A DNA stretch of 64,000 nucleotides from Geobacter sp. UBA698 (GCA_002298925.1 DBMM01000028.1:20315-84314), one strand, 5' to 3'. Shown: positions 41,992 through 51,410, counted from the stretch's first letter. Notes: generated from the letters alone by a model not told the origin. Program-made: numbers and translations.

Positions 41992-43101
41992 TTAAAACAG
42001 ATCCAGATTTTCCAGGGCCTTGAGCGGCTGATTGCAGAAGTGCGCTTTTTCCTGGCGCTGCGCCGGTCGAGATTCCGGGCGCGCTTCTACGGACTGTTTC
42101 TGGGGCGGAAGCTCCTCGGGCAGGGTCTGCACCTCCAGCTGCTCCTCCATGCCGTTGGACTTGAAGAAATAACGGTCATACAGACGGTGGTACATGCTCC
42201 AACGGGAGCTGCTGGCGCTCTCCTTGGCAATGTGGGCGCGGATCCCGTTGATCTTGGAGTCCATGTCGTCCAGGTAGTTGAGGATGGTGGCCTCGATGGT
42301 CTTGGGGCGCTTGGGGGAGCCGTATTCGTACTGGCCGTGATGGGAGAGCAGCATATGCTTCAGCAGTATGCCCAGCTCCCGAGGAAAGCCTGCGACCTGG
42401 CGGATGCGCTCCTCCACCAGTTCCACGCCGATGGAGATGTGCCCAAGCAGCTTGCCGGCATCGGTGTAGTCGAAGGCGCGTTCAAAGCTCATTTCATGGA
42501 TCTTGCCCACATCATGCAGCAGTGCCCCGACCACCAGCAGTTCTTCATTGATGCCGGCCCCGTAGAGCGGCACGATCGCCCTGACCAGCTTGACCAGGGC
42601 CAGGGAGTGTTCCAGCAGTCCCCCCAGATAGACATGGTGCATCCCCTTGGCGGCCGGGGCCATGCAGTAAAGCTCCATGAAGGCCTGATCACCCAGAAAC
42701 AGATCCATCAGCCCACGCAGAAATGGGTTGCCAAGGCCAGCCACCACCTGCTCCAGCTCCTGGCGCATTTCGGCGATCGGGCGTGGCGATTCAGGCAGGA
42801 AGTCGGCCAGGTTGACCTGCTCCTCCGGAATTTTGGCGATCTCGGCCACCACTACCTGCATCTTGTTCATGTAGACCGAGGCCTTGCCGCGCACCTGTAC
42901 GAAGTCGTCCTTATCGAACATCTTGTCCAGCACATCGGTATTGTCCCAGATCTTGGCATCCACCTCGCCGCTTTTGTCCATGAAACGCAGATTCATGTAG
43001 GGTTTGCCGTTCTTTGCCATGGCCATGATCTTGTCCTTGACCAGAAAAACACTGTTGACCGTATCGCGGTCCTTGATATCAGCTACGAACTGTTTTGCCA
43101 C
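41992..43101 (-). CDS. yhaM: YhaM-like 3'-5' exoribonuclease (OB + HD domain)
   Basis: 369 residues from a GTG start behind AAAGGAG. N-terminal OB fold (~10-90: FLVKDKIMAMAKNGKPYMNLRFMDKSGEVDAKIWD), then an HD domain with metal ligands in GGLLEHSLALVKLV and LLHDVGKIHE, and LLSHHGQYEYGSPKRPKTIEA. Longer than YhaM (314) by a charged C-terminal tail. YhaM degrades short oligoribonucleotides and single-stranded DNA; the substrate here is inferred. It follows the FAD protein gene by 26 bases on the same strand. Confidence 0.85.
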   Translation of the reverse strand: MAKQFVADIKDRDTVNSVFLVKDKIMAMAKNGKPYMNLRFMDKSGEVDAKIWDNTDVLDKMFDKDDFVQVRGKASVYMNKMQVVVAEIAKIPEEQVNLADFLPESPRPIAEMRQELEQVVAGLGNPFLRGLMDLFLGDQAFMELYCMAPAAKGMHHVYLGGLLEHSLALVKLVRAIVPLYGAGINEELLVVGALLHDVGKIHEMSFERAFDYTDAGKLLGHISIGVELVEERIRQVAGFPRELGILLKHMLLSHHGQYEYGSPKRPKTIEATILNYLDDMDSKINGIRAHIAKESASSSRWSMYHRLYDRYFFKSNGMEEQLEVQTLPEELPPQKQSVEARPESRPAQRQEKAHFCNQPLKALENLDLF

Positions 43102-43127
43102 GTTCTGCTCCTTTTATAGATCTGATC

Positions 43128-44717
43128 TTATGCTGGGTGTGACAAACGGGCGGCGATCGAGTCGGCGATCTTGACCCCATCCACGGCTGAACTCATGATG
43201 CCGCCGGCATAGCCGGCCCCTTCTCCGGCCGGATAGAGCCCGGCCAGGGAGGGTGACTCAAAGTGCCCATTGCGCAGGATCCGCACCGGGGCCGAGGTGC
43301 GCGACTCGATGCCGATCAAGGTGGCCTCGGCCGTGACAAACCCCCGCAGACGACGGCCGAAGTCGGCGATCCCTTCCCGCAGGGTCGTGATGATGTAGGC
43401 GGGCAGCACCCCGTCCAGCTCGCTCTCGACTACGCCGGGGCGGTAGGTGGTGCTGGCCCCCCCTTTGCCCGGCAGCTTCAGGAACGCCAGCAGGTTCTGG
43501 GCCGGGGCCCGGTAGCCGCCCCCCCCCTGCTGGAAGGCCTGGCGCTCCCACCGGCGCTGGAAGTGAACCCCGGCCAGGGGACCGTTGCCGCCAAAGTCAT
43601 CCACCCCCACATTGACCACCAGAGCGCTGTTGGCAAAGGGGGAATTGCGCTTCTGGCCGCTCATGCCGTTGGTGACAACGCCGCCCGCTTCGGAAGCCCC
43701 GGCTATGACCACGCCCCCCGGACACATGCAGAAGGAATAGGCGCTGCGGCCGGTGGCGGAGTTGTTCCAGGCGACGGCATAGTCCGCGGCCGGGAGGTTG
43801 GGATGACGCGCTCCGCCGTACTGGATGCGGTCGATCAGTTCCTGGGGATGCTCCACCCGCAGCCCCATGGCGAAAGCCTTGCGCTCCAGCGCCACGCCGC
43901 GCCGCTCCATCAGCTCATAGGTGTCCCGGGCGCTGTGACCGGTGGCCAGGATCAGCAGGTCGCAAGGCAGCTCCTGGCTGTCGTTGACCGTGACAGCAAC
44001 CAGGCGCCCCTCTCTGGCAATGATGTCGGTCAGGCGGCTGGCAAAGCGGATCTGGAAACCTTTTGCCAGCAGATGCTCACGGATGGCGATCACGACCCGC
44101 CGCAGACGATCGGTGCCGATGTGCGGCTTGGCCAGATAGCGCACTTCGGGCGGTGCGCCGAATGCGGCCAGCTGTTCCAGCACCCAGGGCACCAGCGGGT
44201 CTTTTGAGCGGCTGGTCAGTTTGCCGTCGGAAAAGGTCCCGGCCCCCCCCTCGCCGAACTGGACGTTGCTCTCCGGATTCAGCTGACCGTTTCTCCAGAA
44301 CTGCTGCACGTCCAGGGCGCGCTGCTCCACCGGCTGGCCCCGTTCGATCAGCGTGGCGGTCAGCCCGTATTCGGCCAGGCGCAACGCCGTGAACAGCCCG
44401 GCCGGACCGCTGCCGGCAATCACAATCTGCTGCCGGGAGCGAATCGGGATGAAGCGGGGTGCCGGCTGCTCCGGCTGCCATTCCAGGGATGGATTGCCGG
44501 CGGTCTGACGCCGCAGAGCGGCTTCGTCGGCAACGGAAAATGCCACGGTATAGACCAGCTTGACCCGCCCTTTGCGACGGGCGTCAACCCCTTTGCGCAG
44601 GATGCGCAAATCCCGCAGCGCCTGGGGCGGCAGGCCAAGTTCGGTCGCCGCCAGGGTGCGGAGAGAGTCCTCGCTCTCCTCGGGCAAAAGGGTCAGATTA
44701 CGATAGATAAAAGGCAT
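43128..44717 (-). CDS. FAD-dependent protein of unknown function (COG2509 type)
   Basis: 529 residues. A N-terminal ~90-residue ACT/THUMP-like lead segment; then FAD-binding IVIAGSGPAGLFTALRLAEYGLTATLIERG; the conserved cluster GEGGAGTFSDGKLTSRSKDP and a C-terminal GEGAGYAGGIMSSAVDGVK. The family is widespread as a putative flavoprotein dehydrogenase, but no substrate is known. The start lies 4 bases after the stop of the receiver gene, so translation is likely coupled with the signalling genes upstream. Confidence 0.85.
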   Translation of the reverse strand: MPFIYRNLTLLPEESEDSLRTLAATELGLPPQALRDLRILRKGVDARRKGRVKLVYTVAFSVADEAALRRQTAGNPSLEWQPEQPAPRFIPIRSRQQIVIAGSGPAGLFTALRLAEYGLTATLIERGQPVEQRALDVQQFWRNGQLNPESNVQFGEGGAGTFSDGKLTSRSKDPLVPWVLEQLAAFGAPPEVRYLAKPHIGTDRLRRVVIAIREHLLAKGFQIRFASRLTDIIAREGRLVAVTVNDSQELPCDLLILATGHSARDTYELMERRGVALERKAFAMGLRVEHPQELIDRIQYGGARHPNLPAADYAVAWNNSATGRSAYSFCMCPGGVVIAGASEAGGVVTNGMSGQKRNSPFANSALVVNVGVDDFGGNGPLAGVHFQRRWERQAFQQGGGGYRAPAQNLLAFLKLPGKGGASTTYRPGVVESELDGVLPAYIITTLREGIADFGRRLRGFVTAEATLIGIESRTSAPVRILRNGHFESPSLAGLYPAGEGAGYAGGIMSSAVDGVKIADSIAARLSHPA

Positions 44718-44721
44718 GGGT

Positions 44722-45120
44722 TCAGGCCTGTTCCAGCTTTCGACGATTCAGAAACTGTTCGACGATGATGACGATATCCAGTGGCGGGGTGGATTTGGGG
44801 ATATGCACCTGAGCACCCATGTCCGGCGGTTCGTGCTCGTGGGGCTCTTCATGGATCATGGAGGTTAAAAGAACTATCAGCGGCGGGGCAGCCCCGGCCA
44901 GGCGCCTGATCTCTACGCAGGTGGAAACGCCTCCCTTGCGGGGCATGACCAGATCGGAGATGACCGCATCCGACCCGGTCTCCAGAAAAGCCCTGACCCC
45001 CTCGATACCGTCATTGGCGGTGAGGACGGTGAAACCGCTTTCGCGGAAGGCATTGGAGAGAACCTTCAGAAAAAAGGGGTCGTCGTCGATGAGCAGGATA
45101 TTACCGCGGGATTCGTTCAT
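44722..45120 (-). CDS. Single-domain response regulator
   Basis: 132 residues: a stand-alone CheY-like receiver. Acidic pair in LLIDDDPFF, phospho-Asp in VISDLVMPRKGG, Thr in LLTSM, Lys in IPKSTPP. No output domain. It is encoded just downstream of the receiver-histidine kinase below, with about 75 bases between them, and may receive phosphate from it. Output is presumably protein binding. Confidence 0.88.
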   Translation of the reverse strand: MNESRGNILLIDDDPFFLKVLSNAFRESGFTVLTANDGIEGVRAFLETGSDAVISDLVMPRKGGVSTCVEIRRLAGAAPPLIVLLTSMIHEEPHEHEPPDMGAQVHIPKSTPPLDIVIIVEQFLNRRKLEQA

Positions 45121-45196
45121 TCATGGTCTCATATGCAGGAATGTCCCGATACTACACCAGTTTCGTTGAAAAAGAAAAGGGGAATGAGGATGCCGC

Positions 45197-46384
45197 TTAA
45201 TGAAAGGCGGGGAACTCTACGCGAAAAACCGTCCCTTCACTGGTTGATTTCTCGACGGAAATGCTCCCTTCGTACATGCGCGCAATGCGCTGGATAACCG
45301 GCAGTCCCATGCCGGTGCCACGGCTTTTGGTCGTGAAGAACGGTTCGAAGATATTGGGAAGCGCCTCGGCCGGGATGCCCTGGCCGCTGTCCCCTACCCT
45401 GACGACAACCCGGTCATCTTCAAGGCAGATGCCGATCTCCAGTCGGCCGCCGTTGGTCATCTCTTCCAGGGCGTTTAAAAACAGGTTGGTAAAGATCTGC
45501 TCCAATTCCGCCGGATCGGCCTTGATGGGTGGCGGCGTGACCTGATAGTTCCGTACCACCTGAATCTTGCCGGCTTCAATCTGAGGCGAGAACGCCTCCA
45601 GTGCGTTCTCGACGACCCGGTCGATCCGCACGTCGCTGGTGATGTTTCGGGTCCGCCGGGAAGCATCCAGCAGCATGCGGATGATGGAGTCAATCCGGTC
45701 GATCTCCTTGAGGATCTTAGCCATGTAGTCCAGCTTTTCAGGATCCTTCGAGTTCTGGCGCATGAGCTGGACGAACAGGGATATGGAGTTGAGCGGGTTG
45801 CGGATCTCATGGGCCATGCCGGCCGACAGGTAGCCGAGAGTGGCCAGCTTTTCCGACTGGGCCGTTTCGGCGTGGGCCTTCTGGAGCGCCTCGCTTTTTT
45901 CCCGAACCCGCTGCTGCAGCTCCTGATTCCACTTGTCGATTTCCTGTAGCAGGCGCTCATGTTCCTGCTGCAGAGCCTTGTTGTGCAGCTCGATCTCGCG
46001 CATATGCAGGACATTATCCAGGCGCTTCACCAGATCGTGGTTGTTGAAGGGCTTGAGGATGTATTCGGAGGCGCCCGCCTTCATCAGCTCGACGGCAATC
46101 TCTTCGTTACCCTTGCCGGTGAACATCACCACATAGGTATGCGGGAATCGGGTCTTGATCTCGCGCAGGGCGGAAAGGCCGTCAAGCTCGGGCATCATGT
46201 AGTCCATAAGCACCAGCTCGGGAGATCTGACGGCAATGATCTCCAGCCCCTCGCGGGCGGTGGTCGACGTATAAACCTGATACCCGCGGCGCGAAAGGAT
46301 CAGCGCGGCCAGTTCAAGGATCTGCGGGTCGTCGTCAATGATTACAACCGACGCCTTTATCTTGGGGAGATTGCTGGGGGACAT
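45197..46384 (-). CDS. Receiver-histidine kinase (response regulator-kinase hybrid)
   Basis: 395 residues. The N-terminal receiver (1-~125; LVLMDYMMPELDGLSALREI gives the phospho-Asp) is linked by a coiled coil (LHNKALQQEHERLLQEIDKWNQELQQRV) to a HisKA helix pair with the phospho-His in GMAHEIRNPLNSISLFVQL. The C-terminal HATPase has an N box (ELEQIFTNLFLNALEEMTNG), DSGQGIP (G1) and GTGMGLPV (G2). No membrane segment, so cytosolic. A receiver that controls its own kinase module. Confidence 0.93.
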   Translation of the reverse strand: MSPSNLPKIKASVVIIDDDPQILELAALILSRRGYQVYTSTTAREGLEIIAVRSPELVLMDYMMPELDGLSALREIKTRFPHTYVVMFTGKGNEEIAVELMKAGASEYILKPFNNHDLVKRLDNVLHMREIELHNKALQQEHERLLQEIDKWNQELQQRVREKSEALQKAHAETAQSEKLATLGYLSAGMAHEIRNPLNSISLFVQLMRQNSKDPEKLDYMAKILKEIDRIDSIIRMLLDASRRTRNITSDVRIDRVVENALEAFSPQIEAGKIQVVRNYQVTPPPIKADPAELEQIFTNLFLNALEEMTNGGRLEIGICLEDDRVVVRVGDSGQGIPAEALPNIFEPFFTTKSRGTGMGLPVIQRIARMYEGSISVEKSTSEGTVFRVEFPAFH

Positions 46385-46424
46385 AGTGGATAGGCCGCCG
46401 GGATGGGCGCGGTTACTGTTGCAT

Positions 46425-46877
46425 CTACTGATCGGCCGGCAGGCGGATGGTCAGAACCGGGCAGGCGGCAGCCCGCACGACGCGCTCGGCGGTGCTGCCG
46501 AAGATGATGTGATCAAGACCGGTGCGGCCATGGGTGCCCAATATGATCAGAGATGCTCCGATCTCCTGGGCTTTGCGGGTGATTTCCTCATAGGGGATGC
46601 CGGTGACGATGGCGGTCTTGTAGTTGCTGAAGCCCCCCATTTTTTCCCGGCAGAATTTTTCCATCATGGTGACGGCACCGGCCTCGATCTCGCGCTCCAG
46701 CTGCTCGAACGAAATATGGGGGACATAAAAGCCGCGCAGATCAACCGGTTCATTGATTACATGCATGATGGTCAGTTCGGAGTTGAACTGACGGGCCAGC
46801 GTCAGGGCGTAATCGAAGGCGAAGTCCGAATTTTCTGAAAAATCGATGGCGGTCAATATCTTGTCAAACGATTTCAT
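46425..46877 (-). CDS. Universal stress protein (UspA family)
   Basis: 150 residues behind GAGGAG. N-terminal KILTAIDFSENSDFAFDYAL; C-terminal ILGTHGRTGLDHIIFGSTAERVVRAAACPVLTI contains the G-x2-G-x9-G-S/T nucleotide loop of ATP-binding Usp proteins. It sits between two receiver genes on the same strand and may be under their control. Confidence 0.93.
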   Translation of the reverse strand: MKSFDKILTAIDFSENSDFAFDYALTLARQFNSELTIMHVINEPVDLRGFYVPHISFEQLEREIEAGAVTMMEKFCREKMGGFSNYKTAIVTGIPYEEITRKAQEIGASLIILGTHGRTGLDHIIFGSTAERVVRAAACPVLTIRLPADQ

Positions 46878-46902
46878 GACAGGCTCTCCTCATGGTCGGA
46901 AA

Positions 46903-47277
46903 TCAGGCTTCCCTGAATATCTTGGTGATGATTTTATTGAGTTCCTCGATTTTGACCGGCTTGTTGACATACTCGAACGCCCCCAGGTTCATGGCTTCGA
47001 TGTAGGTCTCGACCTCGCCGTATGCGGTGATCATGATGACATTGCTGGCCGGTCGGATCTTGTTCAGTTCGCGCAGAAAAGCCATGCCATTCATTTCGGG
47101 CATATTGATGTCGGTAATGATCAGCTCCACCTCCTTGCCGCGCAGATAGTTGAGCGCTTCGTAGCCGTTTCCGGCCGAAGTCACCTCGTACCCTTCACGG
47201 ACGAGGATCTTGGAAAGAGCAAGGCGGGCGTTCTCCTCATCATCGACCACCAGTATGCGTTTCATTTTTTTGGACAC
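46903..47277 (-). CDS. Single-domain response regulator (NtrC-receiver type)
   Basis: 124 residues from the GTG at 47277 (GGGGAG six bases upstream); the ATG at 47265 (MKRILVVDDEENARL) is the alternative. CheY-like receiver: DDE acidic set, phospho-Asp in LIITDINMPEMNG, Thr in ITAYGEVETYIEA, Lys in VNKPVKIEEL. The sequence is close to NtrC-type receivers, but no AAA+ or HTH follows. It belongs to the receiver-kinase-Usp run on this strand. Confidence 0.88.
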   Translation of the reverse strand: MSKKMKRILVVDDEENARLALSKILVREGYEVTSAGNGYEALNYLRGKEVELIITDINMPEMNGMAFLRELNKIRPASNVIMITAYGEVETYIEAMNLGAFEYVNKPVKIEELNKIITKIFREA

Positions 47278-47345
47278 AGGGTGCTCCCCGCTTGAATATA
47301 CTTCGAAGTCTAACACGAGGTACCCGGCTGTCAAGGAGTGGAATC

Positions 47346-47490
47346 CTACAGGGCGGCTTTTTTGGTTGACGCCACCCTCTGGCGCAGCTTTATGGCCGAA
47401 AGGATCAGGTTGGCAATGATCGACACAAAGTAGATCTCATCTTCAGGGAAGCTGCGCATGGATGTTGTCTGCAGGTTGATGAAATTGTTA
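47346..47490 (-). pseudogene. C-terminal remnant of a GAF-domain protein
   Basis: On the minus strand the frame reads FINLQTTSMRSFPEDEIYF, then VSIIANLILSAIKLRQRV and a stop. That matches the end of a GAF domain (GVLNLQ...R.F...DE..FLS.IANQIA.AI). The upstream half of any GAF gene is missing and the frame runs into the 3' end of the rodZ-type gene. A decayed or truncated gene is the simplest reading. Confidence 0.45.
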
Positions 47491-48363
47491 CTGCTTGACG
47501 CCGTCGGCCTCGATCACGATGTAGGCCGATCTTCCGGCCGGGCCGAAAGGCTTGAGCGGTTTGCCGTTCTGCTCGACCTCTACCCCGCCGGCATTGGAGA
47601 GGTCCAGGTCAACACTTTTTTCAGCCTTCCATTCAATCACATCGCCGGGTGTCAGATCGTAATCCTGGCTAGCGCCGCCGTCAATGACCGCGGTCAGGGT
47701 GCCGTTCTGGGTGACTTTCATCCGCACGATGAAACCCTTGCCAGGATCGGGCTGCTGCTGGTGCGGTTTGGTATTTTCCGGCGGCGCTTCCTTCATTTTC
47801 GGTTTTTCCGCCGGTACCGCTTCTTCCATTTTGGCCTCAGCCGGGGCTGAAACGGCGCTGGAATGCTGCTGCTGTACCGGCGGCACCGCCACAACGGCGG
47901 TTTTGGCCGGTGGGTTCGCTTCCTGCCGGGGTGGTGCCGGCGAGCGGTTGATGATGGACGAACAGATGATGATCAGCAGCAACAGAAAGGCCGGCAAGGC
48001 CAGCTTCTGCCAGGGAAATCGACGCCGCTTGCCAGGCTTGCCAGGCTCGCCCGCCTCACCCCGGTCTTGCCCGCCCTTGCTGGGGCTTTTGCCGGATGCG
48101 TACAGCCTTTCATAGAGACGCACCATATCGTCGGTATTCAAACCCAGGTGGGCCGTGTAAATGCGCAAAAAGCCTTTCAGGTAGGCCAGGCTGGCGAACT
48201 CATTGATCTGATCGTTCTCCAGCGCCGTCAGGTAGCTGATGCCGATCTTGGTCGCCTCGGCTGCTTCTTCGAGGGTAATACAGTGGAATTCACGGCATCG
48301 TTTGAGAATGGCTCCCGGCGAGTTGGCCGGATTCTCCGGGTTGTGCGATTCGGTAGTGGCCAA
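47488..48363 (-). CDS. rodZ: RodZ-like cell-shape protein
   Basis: 291 residues from a TTG start behind AGAGGA. N-terminal helix-turn-helix (~20-85; ILKRCREFHCITLEEAAEATKIGISYL...FASLAYLKGFLRIYTAHLGL) of the RodZ Xre-like type; basic juxtamembrane stretch (KPGKRRRFPWQK); one membrane helix (LALPAFLLLLIIICSSII); a long Pro/Ala/Glu-rich periplasmic linker; and a C-terminal DUF4115-type domain (VTQNGTLTAVIDGGASQDYDL). Links MreB filaments to the cell wall machinery. The TPR lipoprotein gene lies just upstream, 11 bases away. Confidence 0.85.
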   Translation of the reverse strand: MATTESHNPENPANSPGAILKRCREFHCITLEEAAEATKIGISYLTALENDQINEFASLAYLKGFLRIYTAHLGLNTDDMVRLYERLYASGKSPSKGGQDRGEAGEPGKPGKRRRFPWQKLALPAFLLLLIIICSSIINRSPAPPRQEANPPAKTAVVAVPPVQQQHSSAVSAPAEAKMEEAVPAEKPKMKEAPPENTKPHQQQPDPGKGFIVRMKVTQNGTLTAVIDGGASQDYDLTPGDVIEWKAEKSVDLDLSNAGGVEVEQNGKPLKPFGPAGRSAYIVIEADGVKQ

Positions 48364-48374
48364 GCCGTCCTCTC

Positions 48375-49136
48375 TTATTTGAGCAGATCCAGATATCCCA
48401 TTGACAGCCGCCCCAGATCGGAATCGGGGAAGATGCGGATCACTTCCTGGAATGCGGCCCGGGCCGCATCCTGATTGTTCAGTTTGAGCTGGGCCAGGCC
48501 CAGGTGGTAGTAGGCCGCGCCGTAATCCTTGTAGATCTCCAGAGCCTTGTGGTATTCCGCGATGGCCTGCTCGGTCTTGTCCATGGCAAACCAGACCCGC
48601 CCCAGGGAAAGCCGCACCACCGGGTTACGCGGGTTGGCCGCTGCCACGGCCCGCAACTCCTCCAGAGCCTTGGAATTATCGCCCTTGCCCAGGTAGGCCA
48701 GCCCCAGATTAATGGCAGCATTCTCGTTATTTTCGTAGAAGATGTCGTCCCTGACGATCTTGAACTGCTGGATGGCATTGTCCCAGCGCTTGAGTTCCAG
48801 ATAGGCCACACCCAGGTCGTTACGGGCCGAGGAGTAATTCGGCTTGAGCATCACCGCCCGCTGCAGCCGCTGCTCGGCCAGGTCAGGACGACCCTTACCC
48901 AAGTAGGCCATGCCCAGGTTGTAGAGCAGTTCCGGGTTGTCCGGATCAAGCTGTTCGGCCTTGGTCAGTTCCACCAGGGCACCGGTGTAGTTGCGTTCCC
49001 CCAGATAGGAGAGCCCCATCTGGTAATGATACGCCGCCGGGTTGGTGATGCCGTTCTGATGGGAGCGCGAGCCGGCACAGCCGGCAGCGGTCAGCGCCAG
49101 CAACAGCAAGAAAATATGAGACGGACGCAGCTTCAT
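48375..49136 (-). CDS. TPR-repeat lipoprotein (PilF/PilW-like)
   Basis: 253 residues from the ATG at 49136 (a start three codons earlier is possible). Lipobox LTAAGC in MKLRPSHIFLLLLALTAAGC. About six TPR motifs follow (AYHYQMGLSYLGERNYTGALVELTKAEQLDPDN; ELLYNLGMAYLGKGRPDLAEQRLQRAVMLKPN; and so on). The family includes PilF/PilW, which assembles the outer-membrane secretin of type IV pili; other TPR lipoproteins look alike, so the pilus role is inferred. Cotranscribed with rodZ. Confidence 0.85.
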   Translation of the reverse strand: MKLRPSHIFLLLLALTAAGCAGSRSHQNGITNPAAYHYQMGLSYLGERNYTGALVELTKAEQLDPDNPELLYNLGMAYLGKGRPDLAEQRLQRAVMLKPNYSSARNDLGVAYLELKRWDNAIQQFKIVRDDIFYENNENAAINLGLAYLGKGDNSKALEELRAVAAANPRNPVVRLSLGRVWFAMDKTEQAIAEYHKALEIYKDYGAAYYHLGLAQLKLNNQDAARAAFQEVIRIFPDSDLGRLSMGYLDLLK

Positions 49137-49223
49137 TAAAACCATCCGATGGGTTGTGTCTGCAATGCTGGGACGCTAGCAAATCCAGCGGTTATTGTCA
49201 ATTAAACGCGGGGTTCCGGCCGG

Positions 49224-50141
49224 TTAGATCGACGGTAGATCCCGGAAGGTGGTCAGCGACTTGAAGCTCTTGTAGCGGGCCTCGATCTCGTGGTAGTCCA
49301 GACGCTTCATCCGCTCCAGACTGAAATCCTCCACGTTGAAGGAGGCCATGACGCTGCCGAACACGATCGCCTGGCGGATGCCCTCCTCGCTCAAGTCGCC
49401 GGTGTTGGCCAGATACCCCATGAAGCCGCCGGCAAAGGTATCCCCGGCACCGGTCGGGTCGAAGACCTCCTCCAGCGGGTAAGCCGGGGCGGCAAAGACC
49501 GATTCGGGGGTGAACATCAGTACGCCGTACTCGCCGCGCTTGACCACCAGCCGTTTGCACCCCAGGGCGATGATGGCGCGGGCCGCCTTGACCAGGTTGG
49601 CCTCGCCGGTGAACTGACGCGCTTCGCCCTCGTTGATCACAACAATATCAACCTTCTGCAGCACCTTCTTGAGCGCCTCCGGTTTGGAGGATATCCAGAA
49701 GTTCATGGTATCGCAGGCCACCAGTTTCGGCTGGCGCACCTGCTCCAGTACCTCCATCTGCAGGTCGGGATCGATGTTGGCCAGAAAGAGGTATTCGGCG
49801 TCACGGTAGGAGGCGGGCAGGTCCGGTTTGAACTCGGTCAGCACGTTGAGCTGGGTGTCCAGGGTCTGGGCCTCGTTCAGGTCATAGCCGTACTTGCCGG
49901 TCCAGTGAAACGTCTTGCCGGGAATGCGCTGCAGCCCGGCCGTGTCGATATTGCGTGACTGCAGGAACCGGACGTGCTCCTCGGGAAAGTCCTCTCCCAC
50001 CACCGCCACCAGCGATACATCACTGAAGAAGCTGGCCGAGGTGGAAAAATAGGTGGCCGAACCGCCCAGCACATTTTCTCCCCGTCCGAAGGGGGTTTCG
50101 ACCGTGTCAAAGGCCACGGTGCCGACTACGACGATACTCAT
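49224..50141 (-). CDS. PfkB-family sugar/nucleoside kinase
   Basis: 305 residues from the ATG at 50141; the 12 codons upstream are doubtful. Ribokinase-type fold: N-terminal VVVGTVAFDTVETPFG, GGSATYFSTSASFF (substrate lid), and the C-terminal FDPTGAGDTFAGGFMGYL with catalytic Asp and anion hole. It lies 19 bases downstream of MTA phosphorylase on the same strand, so adenosine or 5-methylthioribose-type metabolism is a plausible role (inference). Confidence 0.85.
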   Translation of the reverse strand: MSIVVVGTVAFDTVETPFGRGENVLGGSATYFSTSASFFSDVSLVAVVGEDFPEEHVRFLQSRNIDTAGLQRIPGKTFHWTGKYGYDLNEAQTLDTQLNVLTEFKPDLPASYRDAEYLFLANIDPDLQMEVLEQVRQPKLVACDTMNFWISSKPEALKKVLQKVDIVVINEGEARQFTGEANLVKAARAIIALGCKRLVVKRGEYGVLMFTPESVFAAPAYPLEEVFDPTGAGDTFAGGFMGYLANTGDLSEEGIRQAIVFGSVMASFNVEDFSLERMKRLDYHEIEARYKSFKSLTTFRDLPSI

Positions 50142-50160
50142 TATATGCAGTTCTCCTGTT

Positions 50161-51027
50161 CTAGAGGTATTTTCCAACTATCAGATCAAGCTTCTGTTTG
50201 GTCTCGTCCGGAATAACGGTTTTGTCGGAAATTATGGCGTACTGCAGGCTGCTGCCGCAGGCGCAGCTCCGTTCTGCTCCAATGCGGGCGACCGCCTGAC
50301 GGATGATGTTCTTGGCCATGGCCACATTCTGATGGATGATCTGGATGACCGCTTCCACCGTCACGTCGTCATGGTGTTCGTGCCAGCAGTCGTAGTCGGT
50401 GGACAGGGCGATGATACCGTAGCAGATCTCCGCTTCGCGGGCCAGTTTGGCCTCGGTCAGGTTGGTCATGCCGATCACCGCTGCCCCCAGCCCCAGGTAC
50501 ATGAAGGATTCGGCCCGGGTGGAGAAGGCCGGCCCCTCCATGCAGATATAGGTGCCCCCCTTGTGGACAGTGGCGCCGGCCTGCAGGGCCGCGTTGAAGA
50601 GGGCCTCCGAAAGTGCCGGACAGACCGGGTCAGCCAGCCCGACATGGGCCACGATGCCGTCACCGAAGAAGGTGTCCTTGCGGATGCCCTTGGTGCGGTC
50701 GATGAATTGATCAGGAATGACGATGTGGCCCGGAACGATGGCCTCTTTCAGGCTGCCGACGGCAGAAACGGAGATGATCTGCTGGACACCCAGCTGCTTC
50801 ATGCCGTGGATGTTGGCGCGGTAGTTGACCTCGGACGGCAGAAAACGGTGGCCGCGGCCATGGCGCGGCAAAAACACCATCCGCACGCCGTTCAGCACGC
50901 CGGTCACATACTCGTCGGACGGAGCGCCAAAGGGGGTGTCCAGCGCGATCCTGTTCACATCCTCCAGTCCTTCCATGTCGTAAAGTCCGCTGCCGCCGAT
51001 AACGCCGATAGTGGTTGTGTCAGCCAT
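50161..51027 (-). CDS. mtnP: S-methyl-5'-thioadenosine phosphorylase
   Basis: 288 residues behind AAAGGAA. Purine phosphorylase class-2 fold: IGVIGGSGLYDMEGLE, the phosphate site FLPRHGRGHRFLPSEVNYRANIHGMKQLG, and ICMEGPAFSTRAES. It cleaves MTA, a byproduct of polyamine synthesis, to adenine and 5-methylthioribose-1-phosphate. Some members prefer adenosine or inosine; substrate residues cannot be settled by eye. The PfkB gene follows. Confidence 0.92.
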   Translation of the reverse strand: MADTTTIGVIGGSGLYDMEGLEDVNRIALDTPFGAPSDEYVTGVLNGVRMVFLPRHGRGHRFLPSEVNYRANIHGMKQLGVQQIISVSAVGSLKEAIVPGHIVIPDQFIDRTKGIRKDTFFGDGIVAHVGLADPVCPALSEALFNAALQAGATVHKGGTYICMEGPAFSTRAESFMYLGLGAAVIGMTNLTEAKLAREAEICYGIIALSTDYDCWHEHHDDVTVEAVIQIIHQNVAMAKNIIRQAVARIGAERSCACGSSLQYAIISDKTVIPDETKQKLDLIVGKYL

Positions 51028-51221
51028 AAATGATTCCTTTCAGTGGCGTGAAAACTGCGCAAAACCACCGCAGACTTTACGAGTTTCAGCCGCAAAGTTC
51101 AATAGCTATTTGCCGGAAGGCTCCTTTGGAGCGGCTTTTCGGGCAGTTTTTCAACTGCTTGATAAATAAGTGCTTGCCTTTCAAGCGAAACATCTTTATG
51201 CTGTTCATTAGACTGTCACAC

Positions 51222-51257
51222 AAACGACGGCAAGGTGTCCGTCGTTTTCTTTTTGAT
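51222..51257 (+). terminator. Terminator-like hairpin in a gene-free region
   Basis: 9-bp stem AAACGACGG/CCGTCGTTT, 8-base loop, then TTTCTTTTTG. No coding gene on the plus strand ends here. Confidence 0.5.
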
Positions 51258-51410
51258 CATCGCTTACCGACCCCGATTCAATCCCCTTTATTGAACTTGG
51301 CAGAACGTTTGGCAGGCGAAGATTTATACCCGGCAACATTCACGTGAGATCTGAATGCCCGTGGTATTGAACAGCCTTGCTCACGCGGATCTGCCGTCCT
51401 CCATTTCCGT

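Noticed and set aside
41980..43119. 379-residue plus-strand frame opposite the YhaM-like gene
   Set aside because: His/Gln-rich shadow of the HD-domain gene.
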